DNA of 64,000 bases from an uncultured Alkalilimnicola sp. (lineage in GTDB: Bacteria; Pseudomonadota; Gammaproteobacteria; Nitrococcales; AK92), in assembly GCA_937951875.1 (NCBI GenBank), contig CALGAN010000009.1, positions 20,394 through 84,393 on the forward strand. Direction: 5' to 3'. The notes beneath the pieces are model-generated. The model searched no databases. It saw only the letters and a list, made by a program, of their open reading frames with translations, and was not told the DNA's origin. Below are positions 42,454 to 50,253 of the stretch, in pieces. The translations under genes were made by a program, and so were the position numbers. The first letter of the stretch is position 1; each line of letters starts with the position of its first letter.

Positions 42454-43296
42454 TCACGGCAGGCCGGCGCCGGGGACTTCCACCGTCACCGTTTCGATCC
42501 GCCCGCTGCGCAGCTCGCGGGTGCGCGGGCCGGTGGTGGCGGCGGTGCAGATGAACAGCGTGCGCCGGTCCGGGCCGCCGAGCATGCAGGCGTAGGCGCG
42601 GGTCGACACGGGGATGCGGTGCGTCACCTCGCCGCCCTCGCGCACCCGCAGCACCATGGCGGTACGCGGGCAGGCCAGCCAGACCGCGCCCTCGGCGTCG
42701 AGGCAGATGCCGTCCGGGTAGTGGCCGTCGAGCTCGGCCCAGACCCGTCGGTTGCGCAGCGAGCCGTCCTCGGCGAGATCGAAGGCGGTCAGGCGGTTGC
42801 CGAAGGTCTCGGCGACGATCAGGGTGCCGCCGTCGGGGGTGATGACCGTGCCGTTCGGGAAGGCCATGTCACGGGCGACCACCGCCGCTTCGCCGTCGGG
42901 CCGCACGCGGATCAGCTCGGCCGGGGCGAAGGGGGCCTTGTTGTCCAGGTCGAAGCCAAAGTTGCCGATGAAGGCGTTGCCGTGGCGGTCGACCACCATG
43001 TCGTTGGTGTCGAACGAGGCCAGCCCGCTCAGGTCGGCGACCTCGGTCAGGCCGGCCGGGTCGAGCCGCAGCAGCCGGCGGTCACGCATCGACACCACCA
43101 GCAGCCGGCCGTCCGTGGTCCAGCCCAGGCCGGACGGACGGTTCGGCACCTCCACCACGGTCTCGGCGCGGCCGTCCAGGTCCACCGTCATCACCGCGCC
43201 GTCGTGCATGTCGGAGAACCAGAGCTTGCCCTCGTGCCAGCGCGGGCCCTCGGGGAAGGCGAGGTTGTCGAGCAGTACGGAAGTTTCGGTCGTCAT
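42454..43296 (-). CDS. SMP-30/gluconolactonase family protein
   Basis: A 280-residue cytoplasmic six-bladed propeller enzyme. The start LAFPEGPRWHEGKLWFSDMHDG carries the glutamate metal ligand, NDMVVDRHGNAFIGNFGFD near residue 110 supplies the Asn and Asp ligands, and YPDGICLDAEGAVWLA near residue 185 the last aspartate. Members hydrolyse sugar or aromatic lactones using a divalent cation. Substrate is not predictable. The amidase gene ends 28 bp upstream on the same strand, so the pair is probably an operon. Confidence 0.88.
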   Translation of the reverse strand: MTTETSVLLDNLAFPEGPRWHEGKLWFSDMHDGAVMTVDLDGRAETVVEVPNRPSGLGWTTDGRLLVVSMRDRRLLRLDPAGLTEVADLSGLASFDTNDMVVDRHGNAFIGNFGFDLDNKAPFAPAELIRVRPDGEAAVVARDMAFPNGTVITPDGGTLIVAETFGNRLTAFDLAEDGSLRNRRVWAELDGHYPDGICLDAEGAVWLACPRTAMVLRVREGGEVTHRIPVSTRAYACMLGGPDRRTLFICTAATTGPRTRELRSGRIETVTVEVPGAGLP

Positions 43297-43324
43297 TGCG
43301 ATTCCTCCTGGCGCTGGTGGTTCC

Positions 43325-44782
43325 TTAGTAGCCGGGCGGCGGGGTGAAGCCGCCGAGCAGCCGTTCCAGGTGCTTGGCGAACGCTAGCGTGGTGCGGTCC
43401 TCCAGGTAGGGACCGATGATCTGGATGCCGATCGGCAGGCCGTCGCGGCTGCGGCCCACCGGCACCACCGTGGCCGGCAGATAGACCACGCCGCCCAGGC
43501 CGGCCCAGACCAGCACGTCCATGTACGGCCGCGGCTGGCCGTTGATCGGTAGCACGCGGTCGCCGATCGGATTGCTGTGGTCGTGCGGGAACGGCAGGGT
43601 GTGGGTGGCGGGGGCGAGCAGCACGTCGTAGCGGCGGAAGAACTCCGCCCAGGCCCGCCGCATCTGCTGGCGGCGCTCGTCGGTCTGCAGCCACTGGGCG
43701 TGGCGCTGCACCGCGCCGCGGGCGAAGCGCACCGTGTAGCGGCGGTCGTCGGGAGCGGCCTCGGCCGCGGTCCGCACCATGGTCTCGAAGGCCTTCGGCG
43801 GCAGGCCGGCGCCCATGGTGGCGGTGAGCAGCGAATAGTAGACCTCGTGCGACTGTTCGAGCTCGATGCCCGCGGGGCGCGCTTGCTCGTCCACCGCTAC
43901 GCCTTCGGCGCGCAGCCGCTCCGCCACGCCGCGCAGGGTGGCGACCACCTCGGCGTCGATCGGGCAGGCGGGATCGTCCAGCCAGGCGGCGACCCGGAAG
44001 TCGGTAAGGCGCTGGTGGCGGGCGGCGGGCAGCTGCAGCTTCCAGCCGACCGCCTCGTCGCTGTCGGGGCCGGCCAGGATGTCCAGCGCCAGCGCCAGGT
44101 CGTCGACGTAGCGCGCCAGCGGTCCCATCACGCCGATATCGGCCTTGTGCAGCGAGCCGGGCGGCCCCGGGATGTGGCCGCGTGCCGGGATCAGGCCGTA
44201 GCTGGGCTTGTGGCCGCACACGCCGCAGAAGTTGGCCGGAGTGCGGATCGAGCCGCCGATGTCGCTGCCCAGCTCCAGCGCGCACAGGCCGGCGGCCAGC
44301 GCCGCCGCCGCGCCGCCCGAGGAGCCGCCGGGCGTGCGGCTCAAATTCCAGGGGTTGTTGGTGGTGCCGTAGACGTCGTTGTAGGACTGCAGGTCGCCGG
44401 CGAACAGCGGCACGTTGGTCTTGCCGAAAACCACGGCGCCGGCATCCAGCAGGCGCTGCACGGCGACCGCGTTGTTCTGCGGCCGATGGTCCTTGTAGGC
44501 GGGAGCGCCGGCGGTGGTGGGCATGCCCACCACCTCGAAGGTGTCCTTGATGGTCATCGGCACGCCGTGCAGCGGCCCCCAAAGCTCGCCGCGAGCGAGC
44601 GCGGCGTCGGCTTCGCGCGCCCGGGCGCGGGCGGCGTCGAGATCGGTGGCCACCACGGCGTTGAGGGCCGGGTTGAAGCGGCCCAGGCGTTCCAGATAGT
44701 GCTCCAGCAACGCTGCGGCGCTGATTTCTTTGTCGCGGATCATGCGGGCCAGCTCGCCGGCTGGCCGGAACGCCAGGTCCAT
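43325..44782 (-). CDS. Amidase (amidase signature family)
   Basis: A 485-residue cytoplasmic amidohydrolase. The Ser-cisSer-Lys triad is in place: Lys in GVPMTIKDTFEVVGM near residue 78, the glycine/serine-rich signature PGGSSGGAAAALAAGL near residue 152 and SDIGGSIRTPANFCGVCG near residue 175. It hydrolyses amides to acid and ammonia; substrate unknown. It resembles aryl- or acyl-amidases more than GatA, and no gatB/gatC lie nearby. It precedes the SMP-30 gene. Confidence 0.9.
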   Translation of the reverse strand: MDLAFRPAGELARMIRDKEISAAALLEHYLERLGRFNPALNAVVATDLDAARARAREADAALARGELWGPLHGVPMTIKDTFEVVGMPTTAGAPAYKDHRPQNNAVAVQRLLDAGAVVFGKTNVPLFAGDLQSYNDVYGTTNNPWNLSRTPGGSSGGAAAALAAGLCALELGSDIGGSIRTPANFCGVCGHKPSYGLIPARGHIPGPPGSLHKADIGVMGPLARYVDDLALALDILAGPDSDEAVGWKLQLPAARHQRLTDFRVAAWLDDPACPIDAEVVATLRGVAERLRAEGVAVDEQARPAGIELEQSHEVYYSLLTATMGAGLPPKAFETMVRTAAEAAPDDRRYTVRFARGAVQRHAQWLQTDERRQQMRRAWAEFFRRYDVLLAPATHTLPFPHDHSNPIGDRVLPINGQPRPYMDVLVWAGLGGVVYLPATVVPVGRSRDGLPIGIQIIGPYLEDRTTLAFAKHLERLLGGFTPPPGY

Positions 44783-44915
44783 GTGCTCCTCCTGGTGTGG
44801 TTGTTGTCGTTATGGGCGATGATGGGTCGCAGCCCATCCTAGCAAAGGGCGAGCGGCGATGGCCGGCCGGATCGACGCGGCCGCGCGGTGCCAGGGGATC
44901 GGCGAGGGTTCAGGC

Positions 44916-45377
44916 TCAGTCCGAGCGGCCGGCGCCGCGCGGGTCGACGTCGGCGAGCGCCCGCAGCAGCGCCTGCAGGTTTTGCCGCAGCTGGCGCAGC
45001 TGCTCGGCGGGCAGCGGCACGCGGCAGAGCATGGCGTCCGGGATGCCGCGGGCGCGTTCCCGCAGCGCGCGGCCGCGCTCGCTCAGGTCCACCTCGACTA
45101 CACGCTCGTCGCGGTCGCTGCGGCGGCGCACGACCAGGCCGGCGGCTTCCAGCCGCTTGAGCAAAGGGGTGAGGGTGCCGGCGTCCAGGTGCAGATTGCG
45201 CCCCAGCTCGCCGACGGTCTGCGGTGCCGTCTCCCACAGGCACAGCATCACCAGGTATTGCGGATAGGTCAGCCCCAGCTCCGCCAGGAGAGGGCGGTAC
45301 AGGCGGGTGAGCATGTTGCTGGCCGCGTAGAGCGGGAAGCACAGCTGTTGGTTCAGGCGGAGCTTGTCGTCGCTCAT
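44916..45377 (-). CDS. ohrR: MarR-family peroxide sensor OhrR
   Basis: A 153-residue winged-helix repressor. RLNQQLCFPLYAASN at the N-terminus contains the reactive cysteine (Cys13) of OhrR, the organic-peroxide sensor. PQYLVMLCLWE and the DNA-recognition segment LHLDAGTLTPLLKRLEAAGLVVRRRSDRDERVVEV follow. A further cysteine (AMLCRV near residue 120) could form the disulfide seen in two-Cys OhrR. It lies 80 bp after ohr on the same strand. An inverted-repeat operator candidate upstream of ohr is its likely target. Confidence 0.93.
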   Translation of the reverse strand: MSDDKLRLNQQLCFPLYAASNMLTRLYRPLLAELGLTYPQYLVMLCLWETAPQTVGELGRNLHLDAGTLTPLLKRLEAAGLVVRRRSDRDERVVEVDLSERGRALRERARGIPDAMLCRVPLPAEQLRQLRQNLQALLRALADVDPRGAGRSD

Positions 45378-45457
45378 CCGGCACCGGCGGGTCGCTGAAC
45401 GGGAGTCGGCACCGTAGCGTAGCAGAACTGGCGGCGGCGCGGCCGCCGCCGCTGGCG

Positions 45458-45877
45458 TCACTCGACCCGCACCGTCAGGGCGACGTCGATGTTGCCGCGC
45501 ACCGCGTTCGAGTACGGGCAGGTGCGGTGCGCCGCCTCCACCAGCTCCCGGGCGGTGTCCGGATCGAGGCCGCCCAGGACCGCCTCCAGCGCCACCGTCA
45601 GGGCGAATCCGCCGTCCGGGCGCTGGCCCAGGCCGACCTCGGCGCTCACCTGCGTGCGGCTCGGCTTGAGCTTGCGGCGGGCGGCCACGTGGAGGATGGC
45701 GTTCTCGAAGCAGGCAGCATAGCCGGCCGCGAACAACTGCTCCGGGTTGGCGGCGCCGCCGCGGCCGCCCAGCTCCGCGGGAATGGCCAGATCCAGCGCC
45801 AGCGCGCCGTCGTCGCTGCGGACGTGGCCAGCGCGGCCACCGCTGGCGGTGGCTTTGGTGCGGTACAGAACCTTCAT
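45458..45877 (-). CDS. ohr: Organic hydroperoxide resistance protein Ohr
   Basis: A 139-residue dimeric cytoplasmic peroxidase that reduces organic and fatty-acid hydroperoxides with lipoylated partners. The catalytic cysteines are Cys56 (AACFENAI) and Cys120 (HRTCPYSNAVRGN), 64 residues apart as in characterised Ohr. GGAG lies just before ATG 45877; a longer upstream reading frame is not supported. It is followed by ohrR. Confidence 0.95.
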   Translation of the reverse strand: MKVLYRTKATASGGRAGHVRSDDGALALDLAIPAELGGRGGAANPEQLFAAGYAACFENAILHVAARRKLKPSRTQVSAEVGLGQRPDGGFALTVALEAVLGGLDPDTARELVEAAHRTCPYSNAVRGNIDVALTVRVE

Positions 45878-45906
45878 GACGATCTCCAGTGTTTTTGTTT
45901 GTGTAC

Positions 45907-45930
45907 AAAAATATTGCACGCAATATTTTT
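45907..45930 (-). promoter_or_regulatory. Probable OhrR operator upstream of ohr
   Basis: A perfect inverted repeat, AAAAATATTGC-AC-GCAATATTTTT, lies 30-53 bp upstream of the ohr start in an AT-rich island. It is the size and symmetry expected for a MarR-type dimer site. The ohr promoter probably overlaps it. A second imperfect palindrome (TTTGTGTACAAA) abuts it on the ohr side. Confidence 0.65.
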
Positions 45931-46086
45931 TTTGCACGGTCAAGGAATGCGTGTGACGCAGCGCCGATGTGCGTGCGCGCGGGTTGATATGGCCGCGGTT
46001 CTCGTGTTCGATAGCCGACTATCGTCGGCCGCGGCCGGCTACAACGACAACGAACCCCCGAAGGGGGGGATGAGAGGAGAGGGATC

Positions 46087-46854
46087 ATGAGCTTGAAGGC
46101 GGATCTGTCCGGCCGGGTGGCGCTGGTGACCGGCGCTTCCAGCGGCCTGGGGGCCCATTTCGCGCAGACCCTGGCGCGCAACGGCGCCAAGGTGGCGCTG
46201 GTGGCGCGGCGACGCGAGCGGCTGGAGGAGCTGGCGCGCGCCATCGAGGCCAGCGGCGGGGTGGCGGTGCCGGTGGCGGCGGACGTCAGCCGCGCCGAGG
46301 GCGTGGCCGCCGCCTTCGATCAGGCGGAGCAAGCGCTGGGCACGGCCACTATCGTGGTGAACAACGCCGGCATCGCCCGCAACGCGCCGGCGTTGGAGAT
46401 GGACGAGGCCACCTGGGACGAGGTGGTGGACACCAATCTGCGCGGCGCCTGGCTGGTGGCGCAGACCGCGGCGCAGCGCATGGTCAAGGCCGGCACCGGC
46501 GGAAGCATCATCAACATCGCCTCCATCCTGGCGAAGCGCGTCAACGGCCACAACGCTCCTTACATCGCCTCCAAGGCCGGGCTGCTGCACCTCACGCGGG
46601 CGCTGGCGCTGGAGTGGGCACGCTATTCCGTTCGCGTCAACGCCATCCTGCCTGGTTACATCGAGACCGACATCAACCGCGAGTTTTTCCAGACCGCGGC
46701 GGGCCAGGCCATGATCAAGCGCGTGCCGCAGCGGCGGCTCGGCAGGCCGGAGGATCTCGACGGCGCGCTGCTGCTGTTGGCCTCGGACGCCTCGTCGTTC
46801 ATGACCGGAGCCGAGATCGCCGTCGACGGCGGTCATCTGCAATCGTCGCTGTAG
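46087..46854 (+). CDS. Short-chain dehydrogenase/reductase
   Basis: A 255-residue classical SDR. The NAD(P) motif TGASSGLG is at 15-22 and NNAGIA near residue 93. The catalytic serine is in INIASILAK near 145, and Tyr159 and Lys163 form the YxxxK pair. The arginine-rich ARRRERL just after the second strand suggests NADP preference. Substrate unknown. It starts a co-directional run with the cyclase-family hydrolase (52 bp gap), two GST-like genes and the binding-protein genes. Confidence 0.9.
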   Translation: MSLKADLSGRVALVTGASSGLGAHFAQTLARNGAKVALVARRRERLEELARAIEASGGVAVPVAADVSRAEGVAAAFDQAEQALGTATIVVNNAGIARNAPALEMDEATWDEVVDTNLRGAWLVAQTAAQRMVKAGTGGSIINIASILAKRVNGHNAPYIASKAGLLHLTRALALEWARYSVRVNAILPGYIETDINREFFQTAAGQAMIKRVPQRRLGRPEDLDGALLLLASDASSFMTGAEIAVDGGHLQSSL

Positions 46855-46906
46855 TCGAACAACGATCGGCCGGCGCGCACCGGCCCTAAACGGAGGAGGT
46901 TTCTGC

Positions 46907-47932
46907 ATGCGTTGGCGCAATCGCCCGGAAGGGTCCAACTGGGGTGAGTTCGGGCCCGATGACGAGCGGGGGCGGCTCAATCTGCTCACGCCCGAGAAGG
47001 TGCTGCAGGGCGTGGCCGAGGTGAAGGTCGGCCGGTCGTTCTGCCTGAGCCTGCCGCTCGACTACCCCGGCGGCAACGTGCTCAATCCGCTGCGCCATCC
47101 GCCGCGCCGGTTCGCGGCGGTGCGCAATGACCGGCTCAACTACAACTTCGCGCTGCGCGACCACAATCCGGACTTCACCGACGTGGTCTGCGACGACGCG
47201 GTGCTGCTCTACACCCAGTACTCCACCCAGTGGGACAGCCTGGCCCACGTCGGCAGCGTATTCGACGCCGACGGCGACGGTGTGCCGGAGCCGGTGTACT
47301 ACAACGGCTGGCGCGCCGGCGAGCACGTCATCGGCCCGGCCGGTGAGCGCCACGGCGACCTGGTGGAGGGCGCCTACGCCCATCGTCTGGGCATCGAGCG
47401 CATGGCCGAGACCGGCGTGCAGGGGCGGGCGGTGCTGATCGACCTGGAGAAGCACATCGGCCGCGAGCGGGTGGCGGTGGGCTATGACCAGCTCATGGAA
47501 ATCTGCCGCGCCGACGGCGTGGTGGTCGAGAAGGGCGACATGGTGGCTTTCTACACCGGCTTCGCCGACGTGCTGCTGGAGATGGGGCGTCAGCCGGACA
47601 AGGCGCGCCTGGCCAACAGCTGCGCCGTGCTCGACGGCCGCGACCCCAAGCTGCTGCAGTGGATCACCGATTCCGGCCTGAGCGTGCTGATCGCCGACAA
47701 TTACGCGGTGGAAGCCTTCCCGGCCAAGCCCGGCCACGGCGCCTGCGCGGCGCTGCCGCTGCACGAGCACTGTCTGTTCAAGCTGGGGGTACACCTGGGC
47801 GAGCTGTGGTACCTCACCGAGCTGGCGCTGTGGCTGCGCGAGCACGGCCGCAACCGCTTCCTGCTCACCGCGCCGCCGCTGCGGCTGCCGGGCGCGGTCG
47901 GCTCGCCGGTGACGCCGGTGGCGACGGTGTGA
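46907..47932 (+). CDS. Cyclase-family hydrolase with a variant metal motif
   Basis: A 341-residue protein of the cyclase/kynurenine-formamidase superfamily. The usual HxGTHxDxPxH metal motif is replaced by QYSTQWDSLAHVG near residue 103, the wording of a subfamily in which the first histidines are lost. AVLIDLEKHIG and GDMVAFYTGF follow as in the family, and HEHCLFKLGVHLGELWYL lies near the C-terminus. Members hydrolyse cyclic or amide bonds; activity with this motif is uncertain. An AGGAGG site precedes ATG 46907. Confidence 0.82.
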   Translation: MRWRNRPEGSNWGEFGPDDERGRLNLLTPEKVLQGVAEVKVGRSFCLSLPLDYPGGNVLNPLRHPPRRFAAVRNDRLNYNFALRDHNPDFTDVVCDDAVLLYTQYSTQWDSLAHVGSVFDADGDGVPEPVYYNGWRAGEHVIGPAGERHGDLVEGAYAHRLGIERMAETGVQGRAVLIDLEKHIGRERVAVGYDQLMEICRADGVVVEKGDMVAFYTGFADVLLEMGRQPDKARLANSCAVLDGRDPKLLQWITDSGLSVLIADNYAVEAFPAKPGHGACAALPLHEHCLFKLGVHLGELWYLTELALWLREHGRNRFLLTAPPLRLPGAVGSPVTPVATV

Positions 47933-48090
47933 GCGACTCGGCCCGGCTGGCCCGGGCCTCCTATAGTTATCGGTGCGGTGACCGTCGCCCCGCGGCGCGG
48001 GGCGGCGGCCGCCTGGAAAAACGAGCCCTGGCATGCGGGGCATGGCAATAACACGCGGACCCGGTGGGCGCGGCGAGGAGGAGTAGAGCA

Positions 48091-48747
48091 GTGTTGAAGC
48101 TTCACGGTTTTTCGGTCAGCAACTATTACAACGTGGTCAAGGCCGCGCTATTGGAGAAGGGGCTGCCGTTCGAGGAGGTGTTGGTCTATACCGGTCCCAA
48201 TCCGACCTACACCGACAAGAGCCCGATGGGCAAGGTGCCGTTCCTGACCACCGAGCAGGGCACCTTCAGCGAGTCGCAGGTCATGCTCGACTACCTCGAG
48301 GAGATCTGCCCGCAGCCCAATCTGTACCCCACCGATGCCTTCGCCCGCGCCAAGGTGCGCGAGCTGCTGCGCACGCTGGAGCTGTACCTCGAACTGCCGG
48401 CGCGGCGGCTCTATCCGCAGGCGTTCTTCGGCGGCAGCGTGAGCGAGGAGACGCGCGAGGCGGTCAAGGTGGATCTGGCCAAGGGCATGGCCGCGCTGGT
48501 CAGGCTGGCCAAGTTCGACCCCTACATCGCCGGCGCGGATTTCACCTTCGCCGACATCGCCGCCGCCATCCACCTACCGCTGGCCGGCCAGGCCTACAAG
48601 CGGGTCTACGGCGAGGACCTGCTGGCGCCGCTGCCGGGGCTGCGGGAGTATCTCGCTCGGATCAACGAGCGCGAGTCGATGCGGCGGGTGTTGGCCGATT
48701 ACAAGGCCGGCCTGGCGGAATACCAGAAAGTCAAAGGCGTGGCCTGA
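48091..48747 (+). CDS. Glutathione S-transferase family protein
   Basis: A 218-residue GST. The thioredoxin-like N-terminal domain shows SVSNYYNVVKAALLEKGLPFEEV and the cis-proline/glutathione-binding SPMGKVPFLTTEQGTFSESQVMLDYLEE. The C-terminal helical domain runs from about residue 88 to 210. The start is GTG 48091, preceded by GAGGAGGAG seven to nine bases upstream. It may conjugate, reduce or cleave a substrate with glutathione; which is unknown. It follows the cyclase-family gene and precedes a second GST-like gene by 45 bp. Confidence 0.88.
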   Translation: MLKLHGFSVSNYYNVVKAALLEKGLPFEEVLVYTGPNPTYTDKSPMGKVPFLTTEQGTFSESQVMLDYLEEICPQPNLYPTDAFARAKVRELLRTLELYLELPARRLYPQAFFGGSVSEETREAVKVDLAKGMAALVRLAKFDPYIAGADFTFADIAAAIHLPLAGQAYKRVYGEDLLAPLPGLREYLARINERESMRRVLADYKAGLAEYQKVKGVA

Positions 48748-48792
48748 GGCCGAACGCGGACGCGGGCGCCAGCGGAAGGGAGAACCAGGAAC

Positions 48793-49887
48793 ATGGCGGG
48801 AAAACACCAGCTCATCGGGGCCGAGGTTTCGTACTACACCGGCAAGGTACGCGCCTATCTGCGCTACAAGGGAATTCCGTTCGAGGAGGTGCCGGCGTCG
48901 CGCGAGGTCTACCAGAACGTGATCATCCCCCGCACCGGGGTGCGCTACATCCCGGTGCTGATCAGCGACGATGACGTGGCGGTGCAGGACAGCACCGACA
49001 TCATCGACTTCCTGGAGGCGCGCTACCCGCAGGTGCCCGTATATCCGGCCACGCCGGTGCAGCGTCTGGTGGCGCTGCTGTTCGAGGTCTACGGCGACGA
49101 GTGGCTGGTGATCCCGGCCATGCACTACCGCTGGAACTACCCGGAGAATCGGGAGTTCGTGCTGCGCGAGTTCGGCGCGCTGTCGGCGCCGCACGCCAGC
49201 CCCGAGGAGCAGCGCGCCATCGGCGAGAAGGTAGCGGTGCCGTTCGCCGGCGCCCTGCCGCCGCTGGGCGTGACGCCGGAGACCGTGCCGGCGATTGAGG
49301 CGAGCTACCTCGGCTTCCTCGCCGATTTCGAGACGCATCTGGGCGAGTATCCCTTCCTGCTCGGCACCCGCCCGTCGCTGGGCGACTTTAGCCTGTACGG
49401 GCCGCTGTACGCCCACCTCTACCGCGACCCCTATTCCGGCCGCCTGATGCGCGAGCGCGCGCCGCGGGTGGCGCAGTGGGTGGAGCGGATGCGCGAGCCG
49501 GAGCCGCGCAGCGGCGAGTTCATCGGCGGCGACGAGGTGCCGGTGATGCTCATCCCGCTGCTGCGGCGCATGTTCGCCGAGCAGGGGCCGGTGGTGCGCG
49601 ACACCATGCTCGCGCTGGCGCGCTGGGCGCAGGAGCATCCCGGCGAGCGCCTGCCGCGCGGCATCGGCACCCATGAGTTCCGGCTGGGCGATGTCACCGG
49701 ACAGCGGGTGATCTATCCCTACGTGGTGTGGATGTGGCAGCGCGTCTACGACCACTTCCATTCCCTGCGCGGCGCCGACCGCAGCCGCGCCGAGAACCTG
49801 CTACGCGAGGCCCAGGGCCTGGAGCTGCTGAACATGCCGATCCCGCAGCGTGTGAAGCGGGAGAACAACCGCGTGGTGCTGGCGTAG
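48793..49887 (+). CDS. GST-like protein with extended C-terminal region
   Basis: A 364-residue protein whose first 80 residues form a GST N-terminal domain (EVSYYTGKVRAYLRYKGIPFEEV, then RYIPVLISDDDVAVQDSTDI with cis-proline). A GST C-terminal helical domain follows to about residue 235, including LGDFSLYGPLYAHL. About 120 extra residues come after, with a tryptophan-rich patch YPYVVWMWQRVYDHF. This longer GST subfamily is, as I recall, found in gamma- and alphaproteobacteria that use hydrophobic or aromatic compounds. A GC hairpin terminator follows. Confidence 0.85.
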   Translation: MAGKHQLIGAEVSYYTGKVRAYLRYKGIPFEEVPASREVYQNVIIPRTGVRYIPVLISDDDVAVQDSTDIIDFLEARYPQVPVYPATPVQRLVALLFEVYGDEWLVIPAMHYRWNYPENREFVLREFGALSAPHASPEEQRAIGEKVAVPFAGALPPLGVTPETVPAIEASYLGFLADFETHLGEYPFLLGTRPSLGDFSLYGPLYAHLYRDPYSGRLMRERAPRVAQWVERMREPEPRSGEFIGGDEVPVMLIPLLRRMFAEQGPVVRDTMLALARWAQEHPGERLPRGIGTHEFRLGDVTGQRVIYPYVVWMWQRVYDHFHSLRGADRSRAENLLREAQGLELLNMPIPQRVKRENNRVVLA

Positions 49888-50253
49888 CGTTCCTTCGGCC
49901 CGGCATCCTTGGCCGGGCCTCTTCTCACCGATTTCCTCCGTCACGGCGCGCGCGTGCCGCGCGGCGTCGGCCGTTGTCGGTTCGGCGTCGATTTTCACGC
50001 CGTACTTGGCCGCGATATGGCCGTTTCGACCGCGCAGCGGCGAGACGAACGGTCAAGTGTTGTTACGCCTAGACGCAATCAAGCACTCGCCGATGTGCTG
50101 TGACTGCGATATAACTTGGATGTGGCTGCGAGACAGAACCGCTTTTAACCAACTCTTATTACTACGGTCTCGACAGCCACCAGGGAATTGGCGAGGCGTT
50201 TCCACCGCGCCATGCACACGCCAAACAACAACAATTAGGGGGAGACGAGGACG
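49888..50253. other. Gap before the first binding-protein gene
   Basis: This 366-bp gap starts with the hairpin at 49897-49919. Near 50099 there is a TGTGA half-site (TGTGACTGCGATATAA), a partial CRP-like match that lacks the second arm. The stretch 50105-50165 is AT-richer and may hold the promoter. GGGGGAGACGAGGACG precedes ATG 50254. No gene is seen. Confidence 0.4.
49897..49919 (+). terminator. GC hairpin after the GST-like gene
   Basis: GGCCCGGC at 49897-49904 pairs perfectly with GCCGGGCC at 49912-49919 around a seven-base loop, then a pyrimidine-rich tail (TCTTCTC). It likely ends or attenuates the SDR-cyclase-GST-GST transcript. Confidence 0.6.

Noticed and set aside
42145..43347. 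A 400-codon plus-strand frame
   Set aside because: It crosses repeat copy C and then runs antisense to the SMP-30 gene; composition is that of a shadow frame.
50093..50120. A CRP site upstream of binding-protein copy 1
   Set aside because: Only the TGTGA half is present; the second arm does not match, so it was mentioned but not annotated as a site.
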